This document shows, piece by piece, positions 7,986-17,267 of a stretch of DNA of 64,000 bases. Under the pieces are notes generated by a model, which was given only the letters and a program-made list of their open reading frames with translations, was not told the DNA's origin and ran no database searches. The stretch's first letter is position 1. Each line of letters starts with the position of its first letter. This DNA is from PHAA01 sp963665865. Lineage in GTDB: Bacteria > Bacillota > Syntrophomonadia > Syntrophomonadales > Syntrophomonadaceae. The stretch lies in the NCBI GenBank assembly GCA_963665865.2, contig CAXXWF010000001.1:3224001-3288000 (forward strand), given 5' to 3'. The translations under genes were made by a program, and so were the position numbers.

Positions 7986-9119
7986 TTATACATAGCCCGC
8001 CGGACTAACCGGGGTTCCGTTTTTGCGAACTTCAAAGTGCAGGTGGGCACCAGTACTCCAACCGGTACTACCAACCTTCCCAATAGTCTGCCCTTTAAAT
8101 ACTGTGTCTCCCACATTCACCAGTAGTAAGGATTGGTGTCCATAAAGAGTGGACAGACCTGCTCCATGATCAATAATTATGGCATTACCATAGGCCCCTA
8201 ACCATCCAGCGAATATCACCGTACCTCCATCTGCTGCTACAATCTTGGCACCGTAAGGGGCCCCAATATCCTCACCGGTGTGTAGTTCCATTTTTTTAAG
8301 AATCGGATGGAATCTCATTCCGAAAGGTGAAGTAATATTAGTATAACCAGGGGTTGGCCAGGTAAATGTCCCGGTGCCGATACTTGCTCCACTACCATTG
8401 CCCTGCAGCTTGCGGATCATTGCTTCCGCCTGATCGGAGGCCTGCTTCAACTCCTCGAGAGCCTGGGCATATTTCTCTTTATCCGTTTGAACGCTGTTAA
8501 GTACTACCTTTTTATCATTCAACTGGCTCGCCAGGAGTACCTTCCTGCCTTCCTTACTATCCTGGGCTGCCTGCAGCTCCTGCTTCTGAACTTCCAGGTC
8601 AGCCATCTTAGTATCCAGATCTTTTTTGTTACTATTAATAGTATTAATTAAATCCCGATCCTGATCTATAATGGCTGTCAGCATATCTAACCGGGTAATA
8701 AAATCCCTAATATCATTTGCCCCCAGCAGGACTTCTAAATATGTGCTTTCCCCCTGCTCATAGATAACCACCAACCGGTCACCCAGCTGTTTAGTCTGCT
8801 TGTCCAGTTCCTGTTGTTGAAGCTTAATCTGTTTATTCGCCGCAGCAATATTAGTGGTCAGATTATCCACTCTAGCTGCCAGGGTGTTTATGTCCTGCTG
8901 GGTTTGGTTCACGTCTCGTTCTATACCCTCGACCTGGCCCATAATGCTCTTTTCGGTTCGTGCCGCCTTATTTAAATTATTTTGTTGCTGGTTCATCTGC
9001 TGATTCAGGTTATCCAGCACTTGCTGCTGATCGCTGAGTTCATCAGCAGATACAGGTACAATCATTGCCACCAACATCAGCAGCACTACTAATCCTGTCA
9101 GGACTTTATGTTTAAGCAT
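7986..9119 (-). CDS. Coiled-coil M23 peptidase, murein hydrolase activator family
   Basis: Start ATG 9119 is preceded by GGGAGGGGGAG; the open frame extends to 9194 but the first 25 residues lack a good site. Residues 1-25 are a signal peptide ending near VSADE. Residues 30-240 are a Gln/Lys/Asp-rich coiled coil, and the last 110 residues are an M23 (LytM) domain with HTGEDIGAPYG, DHGAGLSTLYGH and GAHLHFEVRK, which supply the zinc ligands. Because the ligands are present it may be an active endopeptidase rather than a degenerate EnvC-type activator. It sits next to ftsX, whose extracytoplasmic loop recruits such proteins (EnvC, PcsB, CwlO). Confidence 0.93.
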   Translation of the reverse strand: MLKHKVLTGLVVLLMLVAMIVPVSADELSDQQQVLDNLNQQMNQQQNNLNKAARTEKSIMGQVEGIERDVNQTQQDINTLAARVDNLTTNIAAANKQIKLQQQELDKQTKQLGDRLVVIYEQGESTYLEVLLGANDIRDFITRLDMLTAIIDQDRDLINTINSNKKDLDTKMADLEVQKQELQAAQDSKEGRKVLLASQLNDKKVVLNSVQTDKEKYAQALEELKQASDQAEAMIRKLQGNGSGASIGTGTFTWPTPGYTNITSPFGMRFHPILKKMELHTGEDIGAPYGAKIVAADGGTVIFAGWLGAYGNAIIIDHGAGLSTLYGHQSLLLVNVGDTVFKGQTIGKVGSTGWSTGAHLHFEVRKNGTPVSPAGYV

Positions 9120-9248
9120 TATCTTTCTACTCCCCCTCCCAAGACTGATTACTTCCCAACTTCCCCAAGCCGGTAGTAACAGACGTGTCAACATTAATTG
9201 TGCGACAGCACCTAGTGCTGGTGAACATCAGCAACATTCAGTTCTCTT

Positions 9249-10139
9249 CTACACATCCAAGAAACGATTTAGCGATATATAAGTCCCCAAAACTCCTAGC
9301 AATGCTCCTGTGGCCAGCAATGAAACATATAAATTAATCAATATGTTCTCCTGATATACCAGGGGTATGAAGAACAGAGTAGTTTGTAGATTGCTGACCA
9401 GTGAACCGTAACCCACCGCTAGTAACGAGATCGATATAAAAGCCCCCGCCATTCCCAGCAAAATACCCTCTATAAAAAATGGCCAACGGATAAACCAATC
9501 GGTCGCCCCTATCAGTTTCATTAGATAGATTTCTTTGCGACGGGCGAATATAGCCAGACGTATAGCAGTGGCAATCAGGAACACCGCCCCTATCGCCAGG
9601 ATTACTACAAATCCGATGCTAATAATCCTAACCCATTTGGTTACCTGGAAGAGTCTCTCAACTATCCCCTGACCGTAATTCACTTTATTTATACCAGGTA
9701 TCTCTTTGACGCTCTGCGCCACCTGGGCGACTTCCTGCGGATTTTCAGCTTTTACTGCAAATGAATCAGGCAAAGGGTTTTTACCCAAGGTTTTTTCCAG
9801 GTTATAATCCTTTTCCGCGAACTTCTTCTGCATACTAGCCAAGGCATCTGTTTTAGAAACAAAGACCACCGCTTTAACTCCACTTATAGCCGCTATTTTG
9901 TCTTGAATATTCGTTATCTGAGTTCCGCTTATAGAAGAATCCAGATAAGCGACTATTTCAATATCCGATTCTAGTCGGTTCATGAAACTGCCGGCATTTA
10001 CGGTCATTAACACCGCCACGCCCAAGAATAGAATACAAATTGTCATGGTTGATACTGTAGCGATGCTCAAAAGCTGGTTGCGAGCCAGCGAGGTTAGAGC
10101 TTCTTTTAAGAAATATCCTAAATTTTTTATTTTCATCAT
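9249..10139 (-). CDS. ftsX: Cell division protein FtsX
   Basis: A 296-residue permease-like protein with four membrane segments (about 23-45, 170-195, 220-245, 265-290) and an extracytoplasmic loop (about 50-165) between the first two, the FtsX layout. It overlaps ftsE (ATGATGA), so the two are co-translated. FtsX with FtsE converts cytoplasmic ATP hydrolysis into activation of wall hydrolases outside; the M23 gene directly downstream is the likely partner. Either of two adjacent ATG codons may be used. Confidence 0.95.
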   Translation of the reverse strand: MMKIKNLGYFLKEALTSLARNQLLSIATVSTMTICILFLGVAVLMTVNAGSFMNRLESDIEIVAYLDSSISGTQITNIQDKIAAISGVKAVVFVSKTDALASMQKKFAEKDYNLEKTLGKNPLPDSFAVKAENPQEVAQVAQSVKEIPGINKVNYGQGIVERLFQVTKWVRIISIGFVVILAIGAVFLIATAIRLAIFARRKEIYLMKLIGATDWFIRWPFFIEGILLGMAGAFISISLLAVGYGSLVSNLQTTLFFIPLVYQENILINLYVSLLATGALLGVLGTYISLNRFLDV

Positions 10140-10816
10140 CTAAACTCCGTACCGGAAACATCTGACAAAACTCGCCCTGCCTCCAGCGTAATCACCCTTT
10201 TTCCGGCGGCCTTAACCAATTCCCGAGCATGAGTAGCCATAACAACGGTCGTTCCTTTGCGGTTAATATCATAGAGCAGATCCATGATTTCCAGAGCGGT
10301 ATCCATATCCAAGTTACCGGAAGGTTCATCAGCTATCAGCAACAAAGGTCGATTGACAATTGCCCGTGCAATCCCAACTCTCTGCTGCTCCCCTCCTGAA
10401 AGCTGCCCCGGGAAGGAGTTCTCTTTGCCTTTTAAGCCTACCATCTTAATCACTTCAGCGGTGCGGGCACCTATATCCTTTTCTTTGGCTCCGACTACCT
10501 TCATAGCAAAAGCAATATTCTCAGTCACTGTTTTATTTTCTAGAAGCTTAAAATCCTGAAAAACAACTCCCATGCTGCGGCGTAATTGCGGCACTTCACT
10601 CCGCCTCATGCGCACAATGCTCCGCGATGCGACAAATATCTGACCTTGGGTGGGCGTTTCTTCCCGAAACAGCATTTTAACTAGAGTAGATTTGCCAGCA
10701 CCACTGGGGCCCATCAAAAAAATAAATTCCCCGCGATCTATCTTCAAGGAAACATCGTTTAACGCTTTGACACCATTTTTATAAAGCTTGGAAACATTAT
10801 AAAATTGAACCAACAT
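10136..10816 (-). CDS. ftsE: Cell division ATP-binding protein FtsE
   Basis: Start ATG 10816 follows GGAGGAAGAAAT; this gives 226 residues, the usual FtsE length, whereas the open frame to 10891 is not needed. Walker A GPSGAGKST at 36-44, signature LSGGEQQRVGIARA, Walker B LLIADEPSGNLD and the H-loop MATH are all present. It is the cytoplasmic ATPase of the FtsEX complex. Promoter candidates and a terminator of the gene upstream overlap just before it. Confidence 0.97.
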   Translation of the reverse strand: MLVQFYNVSKLYKNGVKALNDVSLKIDRGEFIFLMGPSGAGKSTLVKMLFREETPTQGQIFVASRSIVRMRRSEVPQLRRSMGVVFQDFKLLENKTVTENIAFAMKVVGAKEKDIGARTAEVIKMVGLKGKENSFPGQLSGGEQQRVGIARAIVNRPLLLIADEPSGNLDMDTALEIMDLLYDINRKGTTVVMATHARELVKAAGKRVITLEAGRVLSDVSGTEFR

Positions 10817-10838
10817 ATTTCTTCCTCCGATTATGTCT

Positions 10839-10867
10839 ATAATACAAGAAAAAAACCACCATTGTAA
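10839..10867 (-). promoter_or_regulatory. Candidate ftsE promoter nested in a terminator
   Basis: On the minus strand TTACAA (10867-10862), 17 bases, then TATTAT (10844-10839), 22 bases before the ftsE start. The -35 box lies in the loop of the preceding terminator hairpin. Confidence 0.45.
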
Positions 10868-10874
10868 GGTGGTT
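10846..10874 (-). terminator. Rho-independent terminator after the transketolase genes
   Basis: Reading the minus strand, AACCACC (10874-10868), a 7-base loop, GGTGGTT (10860-10854) and a run of T. It lies 30 bases beyond the transketolase stop. Confidence 0.75.
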
Positions 10875-10905
10875 CTACAAAAGACTGCCAATTCCTTTAG
10901 GAAAA

Positions 10906-11841
10906 CTATTTCTTTTTAATTAATATTTGGGCGTTTTCAATAATTTTTTCGACAGTCAGGCCATAATAATCGAGCAATTCATCGGGGCTGCCGGATTGCC
11001 CAAAAACATCATTTAGGCCCATCCTCTGCACTGGTATGGGGAATTCCTCGCATATCACTTCACAAACTGCGCTGCCCAGACCTCCCAGGACGCTATGTTC
11101 CTCTGCAGTAAGAATGGCTCCGGTTTCACGGGCTTTGCGAATAATTAACTCCCGGTCGATGGGTTTGATCGTATGCATATCAATCACTGCCACCGAGATT
11201 CCTGCCTCCTGCAGCCTATCTGCGGCTTCCAGGCATTTAGCTACCATTATTCCACACGCAATCAGAGTGGCATCCTTGCCATTCCTTAGCTCAATCCCTT
11301 GGCCAACCCTGAAATCCATGTCTTCATCATAGAGTATCGGCACCGACGGTCTACCCAAGCGAAGATAAACTGGTCCAGGCCGATGATATATCGCCAGGGC
11401 TGCTTTTCGGGTCGACGTTCCGTCCGCCGGAACCACAACACACATATTGGGAATACAACGCATGACGGCGATATCTTCCACTGATTGATGCGACCCGCCG
11501 TCTTCACCCACCGTAACACCGGCATGGGTGGCACATACTTTTACGTTTAGATTAGCGTAAGCTAAGGAATTACGAATTATTTCAAAAGCTCGGCCAGTTG
11601 CAAAAATAGCGAAAGAACTGGCAAATGCGACCTTACCCGTGGCGGCCATACCGGCAGCCATACCTATCATATTCTGTTCGGCAATTCCGGCGTTTATGAA
11701 TCTTTCCGGAAACACTTTGGCAAAATCAGCCGTCTTGGTTGATTTAGACAAATCGGCATCCAATACAACTACATCATTATATTTGTGCCCCAGCTCCACC
11801 AGAGCTTTACCATAGGCATCCCGGGTTGCTTGCTTTTCCAA
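10906..11841 (-). CDS. Transketolase, C-terminal subunit
   Basis: Encodes the pyrimidine-binding and C-terminal domains of a split transketolase (about 311 residues), starting LEKQATRDAYGKALVELG. The best start is TTG 11841 with GAGGAGGAAACC eight bases upstream; GTG 11862 lies before that site. Landmarks are VVLDADLSKSTKT, FINAGIAEQNMIGMAAGMA (the Glu that activates thiamine diphosphate) and the C-terminal VIDMHTIKPID. It should pair with the product of the gene just upstream to move two-carbon units in the pentose phosphate pathway. A DXS-like role is less likely because the N-terminal partner is transketolase-like. Confidence 0.92.
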   Translation of the reverse strand: MEKQATRDAYGKALVELGHKYNDVVVLDADLSKSTKTADFAKVFPERFINAGIAEQNMIGMAAGMAATGKVAFASSFAIFATGRAFEIIRNSLAYANLNVKVCATHAGVTVGEDGGSHQSVEDIAVMRCIPNMCVVVPADGTSTRKAALAIYHRPGPVYLRLGRPSVPILYDEDMDFRVGQGIELRNGKDATLIACGIMVAKCLEAADRLQEAGISVAVIDMHTIKPIDRELIIRKARETGAILTAEEHSVLGGLGSAVCEVICEEFPIPVQRMGLNDVFGQSGSPDELLDYYGLTVEKIIENAQILIKKK

Positions 11842-11903
11842 CTTGGTTTCCTCCTCAATCACAATAGAAAATGATATTTCTACAAAATTACACCTTTAAA
11901 GTG

Positions 11904-12731
11904 TTATACCAATTCCGCTAGCGCCAAGGCGACTTGCTCCTGGTTGGGAGCGGTGCCGTGCCATTCGGCTTTGTTTTCCATAAATGAGCAGCCTTTGCCT
12001 TTGACGGTATTGGCTATAATAGCTGTCGGACGATCTTTGATAGTGCGGGCCGTATTCAAAGCCGCCATGATCTGGCGGGGGTCATGACCATCGATGACCA
12101 ATGTCTCCCAGCCAAAAGCCTTGAACTTATCTGCCACCGGTTCCGGCGACATCACTTCACTTATTGGTCCGTCTATTTGTAAACCGTTGTGGTCAAGAAA
12201 TGCAGTTAGATTATCCAAATGGTAATGGTGAGCAGCCATCAGAGCCTCCCAAACGAGGCCCTCCTCAATTTCACCGTCTCCCAGCAGGGCATAAACCCGA
12301 TAATTTCGATTATCCATTTTACCGGCAAGAGCCATTCCCACCGCCCATGATATTCCCTGGCCCAAAGACCCGGTGGAAGCGTCCACTCCTGGTACCTTAC
12401 GCATATCAGGATGTCCCTGCAGCATGCTCCCCAGTTTGCGCAGTCGCTGCAGTTCTTCCCGCTGAAAATAGCCTTTCTCGGCCAGCGCGGCATAGAGAAC
12501 CGGGGCGGCATGACCCTTGCTTAATACGAAACGATCTCTATCTTCTTGGTGGGGTTGCCCAGGGTTGATTTGCATCTCCCAGAAATAAAGGCAAGCTAGA
12601 ATATCGGCGGCTGACAGTGATCCGCCAGTGTGGCCTGATCCTGACTCTCCCAGCATTTTTATGATATCTCTTCTAATTAGCAGTGCTTTTTCCCTGACTT
12701 CCTGAATTGAATTATCAGTAATCTCTCTCAC
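11904..12731 (-). CDS. Transketolase, N-terminal (thiamine diphosphate) subunit
   Basis: About 275 residues carrying the diphosphate-binding domain: ESGSGHTGGSLSAADILA, LSKGHAAPVLYAAL, STGSLGQGISWAVGMAL and the GDGEIEEGLVWEA motif that binds magnesium and thiamine diphosphate. The best start is GTG 12731 (GGAGG five bases before); the TTG at 12743 would place that site inside the gene. The stop is 62 bases before the partner subunit, giving a two-gene unit. Splitting of transketolase into two genes is common in archaea and clostridia. The location between prfB and ftsE has no evident functional meaning. Confidence 0.92.
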   Translation of the reverse strand: MREITDNSIQEVREKALLIRRDIIKMLGESGSGHTGGSLSAADILACLYFWEMQINPGQPHQEDRDRFVLSKGHAAPVLYAALAEKGYFQREELQRLRKLGSMLQGHPDMRKVPGVDASTGSLGQGISWAVGMALAGKMDNRNYRVYALLGDGEIEEGLVWEALMAAHHYHLDNLTAFLDHNGLQIDGPISEVMSPEPVADKFKAFGWETLVIDGHDPRQIMAALNTARTIKDRPTAIIANTVKGKGCSFMENKAEWHGTAPNQEQVALALAELV

Positions 12732-12745
12732 ATTAACCTCCAAAT

Positions 12746-13853
12746 TTATTCTTTCTTCATTCGCAGGCAGGCATTTATAAAGTCATCCAGATCGCCATCC
12801 AGAATAGCCTGAACATTCCCGGCTTCCAGATTGCTGCGGTGGTCTTTGATCAGGGAAAAGGGATTCAGAGTATAGGTGCGAATCTGGCTTCCCCAGGCTA
12901 TCTCCTTATATTCTCCCTTTATTTTTTGCATGCTGTCATCACGTTCTTGTTGCTTCAAATCATACAGGCGGGCATTGAGAATTTTCATGGCCGCCAGTCG
13001 ATTAGCATGCTGGGAGCGTTCATTCTGGCATTGGGCAACAATTCCCGTAGGCAGATGGGTAATGCGTACTGCCGAGTCAGTCTTGTTGACATGCTGGCCT
13101 CCGGCTCCCCCGGAGCGGTAGGTATCAATGCGCAAATCCTCGGAGTTAACCTTAACGGCTATTTCTTCACTTACTTCCGGTAATACCGATACCGAAGCAA
13201 ACGAAGTATGACGCCGTCCGGAAGCATCAAAAGGAGAAATGCGAATCAAGCGATGTACACCTTCTTCACACTTTAACTTACCATAAGCATAGATGCCCTG
13301 TACCAGGAAGGTGACACTTTTCACCCCGGCTTCGTCACCAGCCAGGTAGTCCAATATTTCAACATCATATCCTGATGATTCAGCCCAGCGGGTATACATC
13401 CGCATAAGCATCTCCACCCAATCCTGGGCTTCAGTTCCTCCTGCTCCGGCATGCAGGGATACTATGGCATTGCCATGATCATTCTCCCCTGAAAACAATA
13501 TGAGGAGTTCATACTCCCTAAATTTTTTAACATAATGCTCCAGCTCACGAACCGTTTCGCTATAAAGATCAGGTTCGTTTTCTACCTCGGCCATCTCCAG
13601 CATCTCCTTTAGATACTGGGCCTCCCGCCAAAATTGCCCAAATTGCTCCACACTGGCCTGTAGGTCGCTGTTTCTTTTTAGTATCTTTTGCGCTTCCAAA
13701 TTGTCATCCCAAAAATTTTCAGCGGCTGTCGTCCTATTTAAACTTTCTATTTCTTGGTTTTTATTAGCGATGTCAAAGAGAAGCCCTCATCTCATTAAGG
13801 CTGCTTATAATAGCGGTTATGGTCCCCCGTGGATCTTCAATCAAAAATTTCAC
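12746..13853 (-). CDS. prfB: Peptide chain release factor 2, with programmed +1 frameshift
   Basis: The complete protein needs a +1 shift. From GTG 13853 a short frame reads VKFLIEDPRGTITAI and so on to ...EMRASL and hits TGA at 13775-13773. Skipping one base, the second frame continues DIANKNQEIESLNRT and joins the long open frame, giving 26 + 342 = 368 residues, the normal RF2 length. With that numbering SPF (stop recognition) is at 206-208 and GGQ (peptidyl-tRNA hydrolysis) at 251-253. RF2 reads UGA and UAA, so low RF2 allows the shift at its own UGA. The frame before GTG 13853 is also open, so an earlier non-standard start cannot be excluded. It follows secA by 30 bases. Confidence 0.95.
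13772..13778 (-). promoter_or_regulatory. RF2 frameshift site CTTTGAC
   Basis: Minus strand CTT (13778-13776), TGA (13775-13773) and C (13772): the classic RF2 autoregulatory shift site. An internal Shine-Dalgarno-like GAGGG lies a few bases upstream, as expected for stimulation of the shift. Confidence 0.93.
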
Positions 13854-13882
13854 CTCATCCAGGCCGGTAAGGCCTAATTCCC

Positions 13883-16375
13883 TTAGCTAGCGGTGCGACC
13901 GCAGCACTTTTTGTACTTTTTGCCGCTCCCACACGGGCAGGGATCGTTGCGGCCGACTTTGTCTCCTACATGGACCGGTTTCTTCTCCGCATCTTCGCCT
14001 TGATTCATAACCATTTTTCTCTCTTCCGGTCTCTCTACTATCCTTACTCTTAGAATAAAGCGGACTACATCCTCTTTGATACTAAAGATCATAGTCTGAA
14101 AAGCTTCATATGCTTCAAATTTATACTCAACCAAGGGATCCCGCTGGGCATAAGCGCGCAGATTAATGCCATTACGCAGCTGGTCCATCGCATCAATATG
14201 GTCCATCCATTTATTATCTATGATCCGCAGCATGATAGCCTTCTCTATTTCCCGCATAGTTTCACTGCCCAGTTCCGTTTCACGGGCCTCGTATAACGCA
14301 TGGGTCTTCTCACCCACCAATTCCGTCACTTCACCTTTGGTCATGCCCTTAAGCTCCTCAGGATTAATATCAAAATCGGGCAAAATATTCTGCTCAATAT
14401 AGGTTATCAGGCCATCAAGATCCCACTCTTCAGTATACTTAAAGTCTCCGGCAAAGCTATCCACTACTTGCGCAATTACATCATCTATCATGGCCGCAAT
14501 GGTCGCTTTAAGATCTTCACCATAAAGGACTTTCTTGCGCTCCCCATACATTACAACCCGCTGATTGTTAATTACATCGTCATATTCGAGCACGTTTTTG
14601 CGAATGCCGAAGTTGCGATTCTCCACCTTTTTCTGAGCATTCTCAATCGTCTTGGTAATTATTTTGTTTTCAATGGGTATGCTGTCATCCATCCCCAGAC
14701 GATCCATAACTCCCTCAATATTGGAAGAGCCAAACAGACGCATCAAATCATCTTCCAGCGATACATAGAAACGCGATTCACCCGGATCGCCCTGACGTCC
14801 GGAACGCCCCCGCAGCTGGTTGTCGATCCGACGTGATTCATGCCTTTCCGTGCCAAGCACATAAAGTCCGCCGAGGGCCTGCACACCTTCTCCCAGTACG
14901 ATATCGGTTCCTCGCCCGGCCATATTAGTAGCAATGGTAACGGTGTTCGCCTGCCCTGCTTCCGCGATTATCTGCGCCTCTTTTTCATGGTGCTTAGCGT
15001 TCAGAACCTGATGCTTTACGCCCTTTTTAGCCAACATAGTACTTAACAGTTCCGACTTCTCAATACTTATTGTACCAACCAGAACCGGTTGTCCTATTTT
15101 ATTTTTTTCAATTATATCTTCCACAACTGCATTGAATTTGCCCATTTCGCTGCGGTATATCCAGTCAGAATTGTCCTTGCGCACCATGGGCAGATTGGTG
15201 GGAATGACCACTACGTCCATCCCGTAAATATTGGCAAATTCGTCTTCTTCGGTTTTGGCTGTTCCGGTCATGCCGGCCAATTTCTTATACATGCGGAAAT
15301 AATTCTGGAAGGTTATGGTTGCCAGGGTCTGTGATTCTTTTTCAATCTTTACCCCTTCTTTGGCTTCTATAGCCTGGTGCAGCCCGTCGCTGTATCGACG
15401 CCCGAACATCAAGCGACCCGTAAATTCATCCACAATTATTATCTGATCATCCTTGACCACATAATCCTTGTCCTTCCTCATAAGGGTATGGGCTCTAAGC
15501 CCCTGATTTACATGATGAGCTATTTCCATATTCTCAGCTAGATTTTCAATAGCAAAATGCTTTTCTACCTTATGAACGCCTTCCTCGGTCAGGGTCACAA
15601 TGTTGGCTTTCTCATCAACCTTGTAATCTTCTTCATTTACCAGGCGCGGTATATATTTAGCTATGCGGTAATAAAGATCAGTAGGTTTGTCCCCTTCCCC
15701 GGAAATAATTAACGGTGTGCGGGCCTCATCAATCAAGATAGAGTCCACCTCATCGATAATGGCATAGTTCATAGGGCGCTGTACCATGTTATCTGCCCCT
15801 ACCACCATATTATCGCGTAAGTAGTCAAAACCCAGCTCATTGTTGGTGCCATAGGTCACATCACAGCCATAGGCAGCTTTACGCTCGGGATAACTCAGAT
15901 CGTGCACGATAAGCCCCACCGATAAACCGCAAAATTCGAAGACCGGCCCCATCCAAGCCGCATCACGGCTGGCCAGGTAATCGTTGACGGTAACAATATG
16001 GACACCTTGGCCAGTCAGAGCATTTAGATAAGCGGGCAGGGTAGCCACCAGGGTTTTTCCTTCCCCGGTCTTCATTTCCGCAATTTTGCCCTTATGCAAC
16101 ACCATCCCGCCTACTAATTGCACATCAAAATGCCTCATACCCAGGGTGCGCCGGGAGGCTTCCCTGACCAGCGCAAAAGCCTCCGGCAATAGGTCATCCA
16201 CAGTCTGACCGTTTTCTATCCTATCCTTGAATTCCTGGGTCTTTTTCGGGAAATCCTCATCGGCCAGTTTACGATAATCATCTTCGAGGCTGTTTATGTC
16301 CTCAGCAATACGGCTTAGTTTTTTTACCTCTTTTTCGTTGTCATCAATTAATTTTTTCAAAAAATCTTTAAACAC
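13883..16375 (-). CDS. secA: Preprotein translocase ATPase SecA
   Basis: An 830-residue SecA starting at GTG 16375, with AAGAGGT upstream. Walker A is in MKTGEGKTLVATLPAYLNAL (GEGKT at 104-108), the DEAD-like motif in IDEVDSILIDEARTPLIISG, and the C-terminus ends in the SEC-C zinc motif GRNDPCPCGSGKKYKKCCG. It drives Sec-dependent export of unfolded proteins through SecYEG. The full-length form with the zinc tail marks it as the housekeeping SecA1 type. The preceding hpf gene is separated by a terminator. Confidence 0.98.
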   Translation of the reverse strand: MFKDFLKKLIDDNEKEVKKLSRIAEDINSLEDDYRKLADEDFPKKTQEFKDRIENGQTVDDLLPEAFALVREASRRTLGMRHFDVQLVGGMVLHKGKIAEMKTGEGKTLVATLPAYLNALTGQGVHIVTVNDYLASRDAAWMGPVFEFCGLSVGLIVHDLSYPERKAAYGCDVTYGTNNELGFDYLRDNMVVGADNMVQRPMNYAIIDEVDSILIDEARTPLIISGEGDKPTDLYYRIAKYIPRLVNEEDYKVDEKANIVTLTEEGVHKVEKHFAIENLAENMEIAHHVNQGLRAHTLMRKDKDYVVKDDQIIIVDEFTGRLMFGRRYSDGLHQAIEAKEGVKIEKESQTLATITFQNYFRMYKKLAGMTGTAKTEEDEFANIYGMDVVVIPTNLPMVRKDNSDWIYRSEMGKFNAVVEDIIEKNKIGQPVLVGTISIEKSELLSTMLAKKGVKHQVLNAKHHEKEAQIIAEAGQANTVTIATNMAGRGTDIVLGEGVQALGGLYVLGTERHESRRIDNQLRGRSGRQGDPGESRFYVSLEDDLMRLFGSSNIEGVMDRLGMDDSIPIENKIITKTIENAQKKVENRNFGIRKNVLEYDDVINNQRVVMYGERKKVLYGEDLKATIAAMIDDVIAQVVDSFAGDFKYTEEWDLDGLITYIEQNILPDFDINPEELKGMTKGEVTELVGEKTHALYEARETELGSETMREIEKAIMLRIIDNKWMDHIDAMDQLRNGINLRAYAQRDPLVEYKFEAYEAFQTMIFSIKEDVVRFILRVRIVERPEERKMVMNQGEDAEKKPVHVGDKVGRNDPCPCGSGKKYKKCCGRTAS

Positions 16376-16393
16376 GGTTTACTACCTCTTTTC

Positions 16394-16419
16394 AAAAAAA
16401 GAGGAACCAAAAGGTTCCT
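16394..16419 (-). terminator. Rho-independent terminator after hpf
   Basis: Minus strand AGGAACC, loop TTTT, GGTTCCT, one C and seven T. It is only about 20 bases before the secA start, so it could also act as an attenuator for secA. Confidence 0.85.
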
Positions 16420-16470
16420 AATAAATGTATGTTACGTTTCTATACTATCATTTTTGCGGGATACCAGCAA

Positions 16471-17022
16471 CTAATCAAAATCAGGCTCGATCAGTCCATA
16501 GTTACCATCCATCCTCTTATAAACTACGTTGATCTCATCGGAACTGGAGTTAAAAAACATGAAAAAGCTGTGCCCTAATAAGCACATCTGCATTATGGCC
16601 TCTTCCTCGTCCATAGGCTTCAAGGCAAAACGCTTGGTACGGACGACATCATACTTATCGAAAGTATCCTTGCCCTTAACACTTGGAGTGGGTTTTAGGT
16701 CTTCCTCCGCCAGCTGCTTGAGCCCCGACCCTCTTTGTCTCTTATACAGTTTGGTCTTATGTTTCTCAATTTGTTTTTCAAGCTTCTCAACCACCATATC
16801 AATGGCGCTGTACATGTCCTCGGCCGTTACCTCTCCCCGTAAAATCAACCCATTTAGGGGTATAGTTACTTCTACCTTATGATCTTCACCTTCGAGAGAG
16901 AGTGCCACCTGGGCAATTCTAGCATCATCAATGTACTTCTCTAATTTGGAAAGCCTTTTAGTGGTATAGTCTTTAAGTGCATCAGTGATCTCAATGTTCC
17001 TTCCTCTGATATCCAGTCTCAT
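16471..17022 (-). CDS. hpf: Long-form ribosome hibernation promoting factor
   Basis: A 183-residue protein with an N-terminal HPF/RaiA domain (MRLDIRGRNIEITDALKDYT to about residue 100) and a C-terminal dimerisation domain (VVRTKRFALKPMDEEEAIMQ, LLGHSFFMFFNSSSDEINVV). The long form by itself makes 100S ribosome dimers in stationary phase. Start ATG 17022 has AGGGGTGG before it. Several TATAAT-like boxes lie upstream, but none has a clear -35, so I do not name a promoter. Confidence 0.96.
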   Translation of the reverse strand: MRLDIRGRNIEITDALKDYTTKRLSKLEKYIDDARIAQVALSLEGEDHKVEVTIPLNGLILRGEVTAEDMYSAIDMVVEKLEKQIEKHKTKLYKRQRGSGLKQLAEEDLKPTPSVKGKDTFDKYDVVRTKRFALKPMDEEEAIMQMCLLGHSFFMFFNSSSDEINVVYKRMDGNYGLIEPDFD

Positions 17023-17118
17023 GCAACCACCCCTTTCCTTGCTATACCCTTATTATACTCATTTATATTATAATACTGCACAATTAATAAAAAATACTAA
17101 GCAGTCAGTGCAAAAAAA

Positions 17119-17222
17119 GGGACAGAACCGATCAACAGGGAGCCAACAGGGGGACGTTCTTTTTGTTGGCCTATTTGTACGGTTGGAGGGCTAACAAAAA
17201 GAACGTCCCCCTGTTGGCTCCC
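17119..17222. repeat. Covarying-arm hairpin elements, inverted pair D1/D2
   Basis: D1: arms GCCAACA (17142-17148) and TGTTGGC (17164-17170) around a minus-oriented core. D2: arms GCTAACA (17190-17196) and TGTTGGC (17212-17218) around AAAAGAACGTCCCCC. The two units face each other, so 17138-17170 and 17190-17222 also form one long near-perfect inverted repeat. A broken third unit (GGGACAGAACCG, 17119-17130) precedes them. Both cores lack one C of the usual GAACCGTCCCC. Confidence 0.85.
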
Positions 17223-17224
17223 AG

Positions 17225-17254
17225 AAAAATTAAAACCGGGCTTGGAAAGCCCGG
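17225..17254 (-). terminator. Rho-independent terminator after the zinc-ribbon gene
   Basis: Minus strand CCGGGCTT, loop TCC, AAGCCCGG, then TTTTAATTTTT. Confidence 0.88.
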
Positions 17255-17267
17255 TCAGAAAATCATT

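Noticed and set aside
9184..9194. TTGACA as promoter of the M23 gene
   Set aside because: No -10-like hexamer at 16-18 bases, so it is not called.
9206..9220. CAGCAC-CTA-GTGCTG hairpin after ftsX as a terminator
   Set aside because: Short stem with no T-run on the minus strand; insufficient support.
17041..17085. Promoter of hpf, including a sigma-B type GGGTAT
   Set aside because: TATAAT-like boxes exist, but no -35 at proper spacing and no GTTT at the sigma-B spacing.
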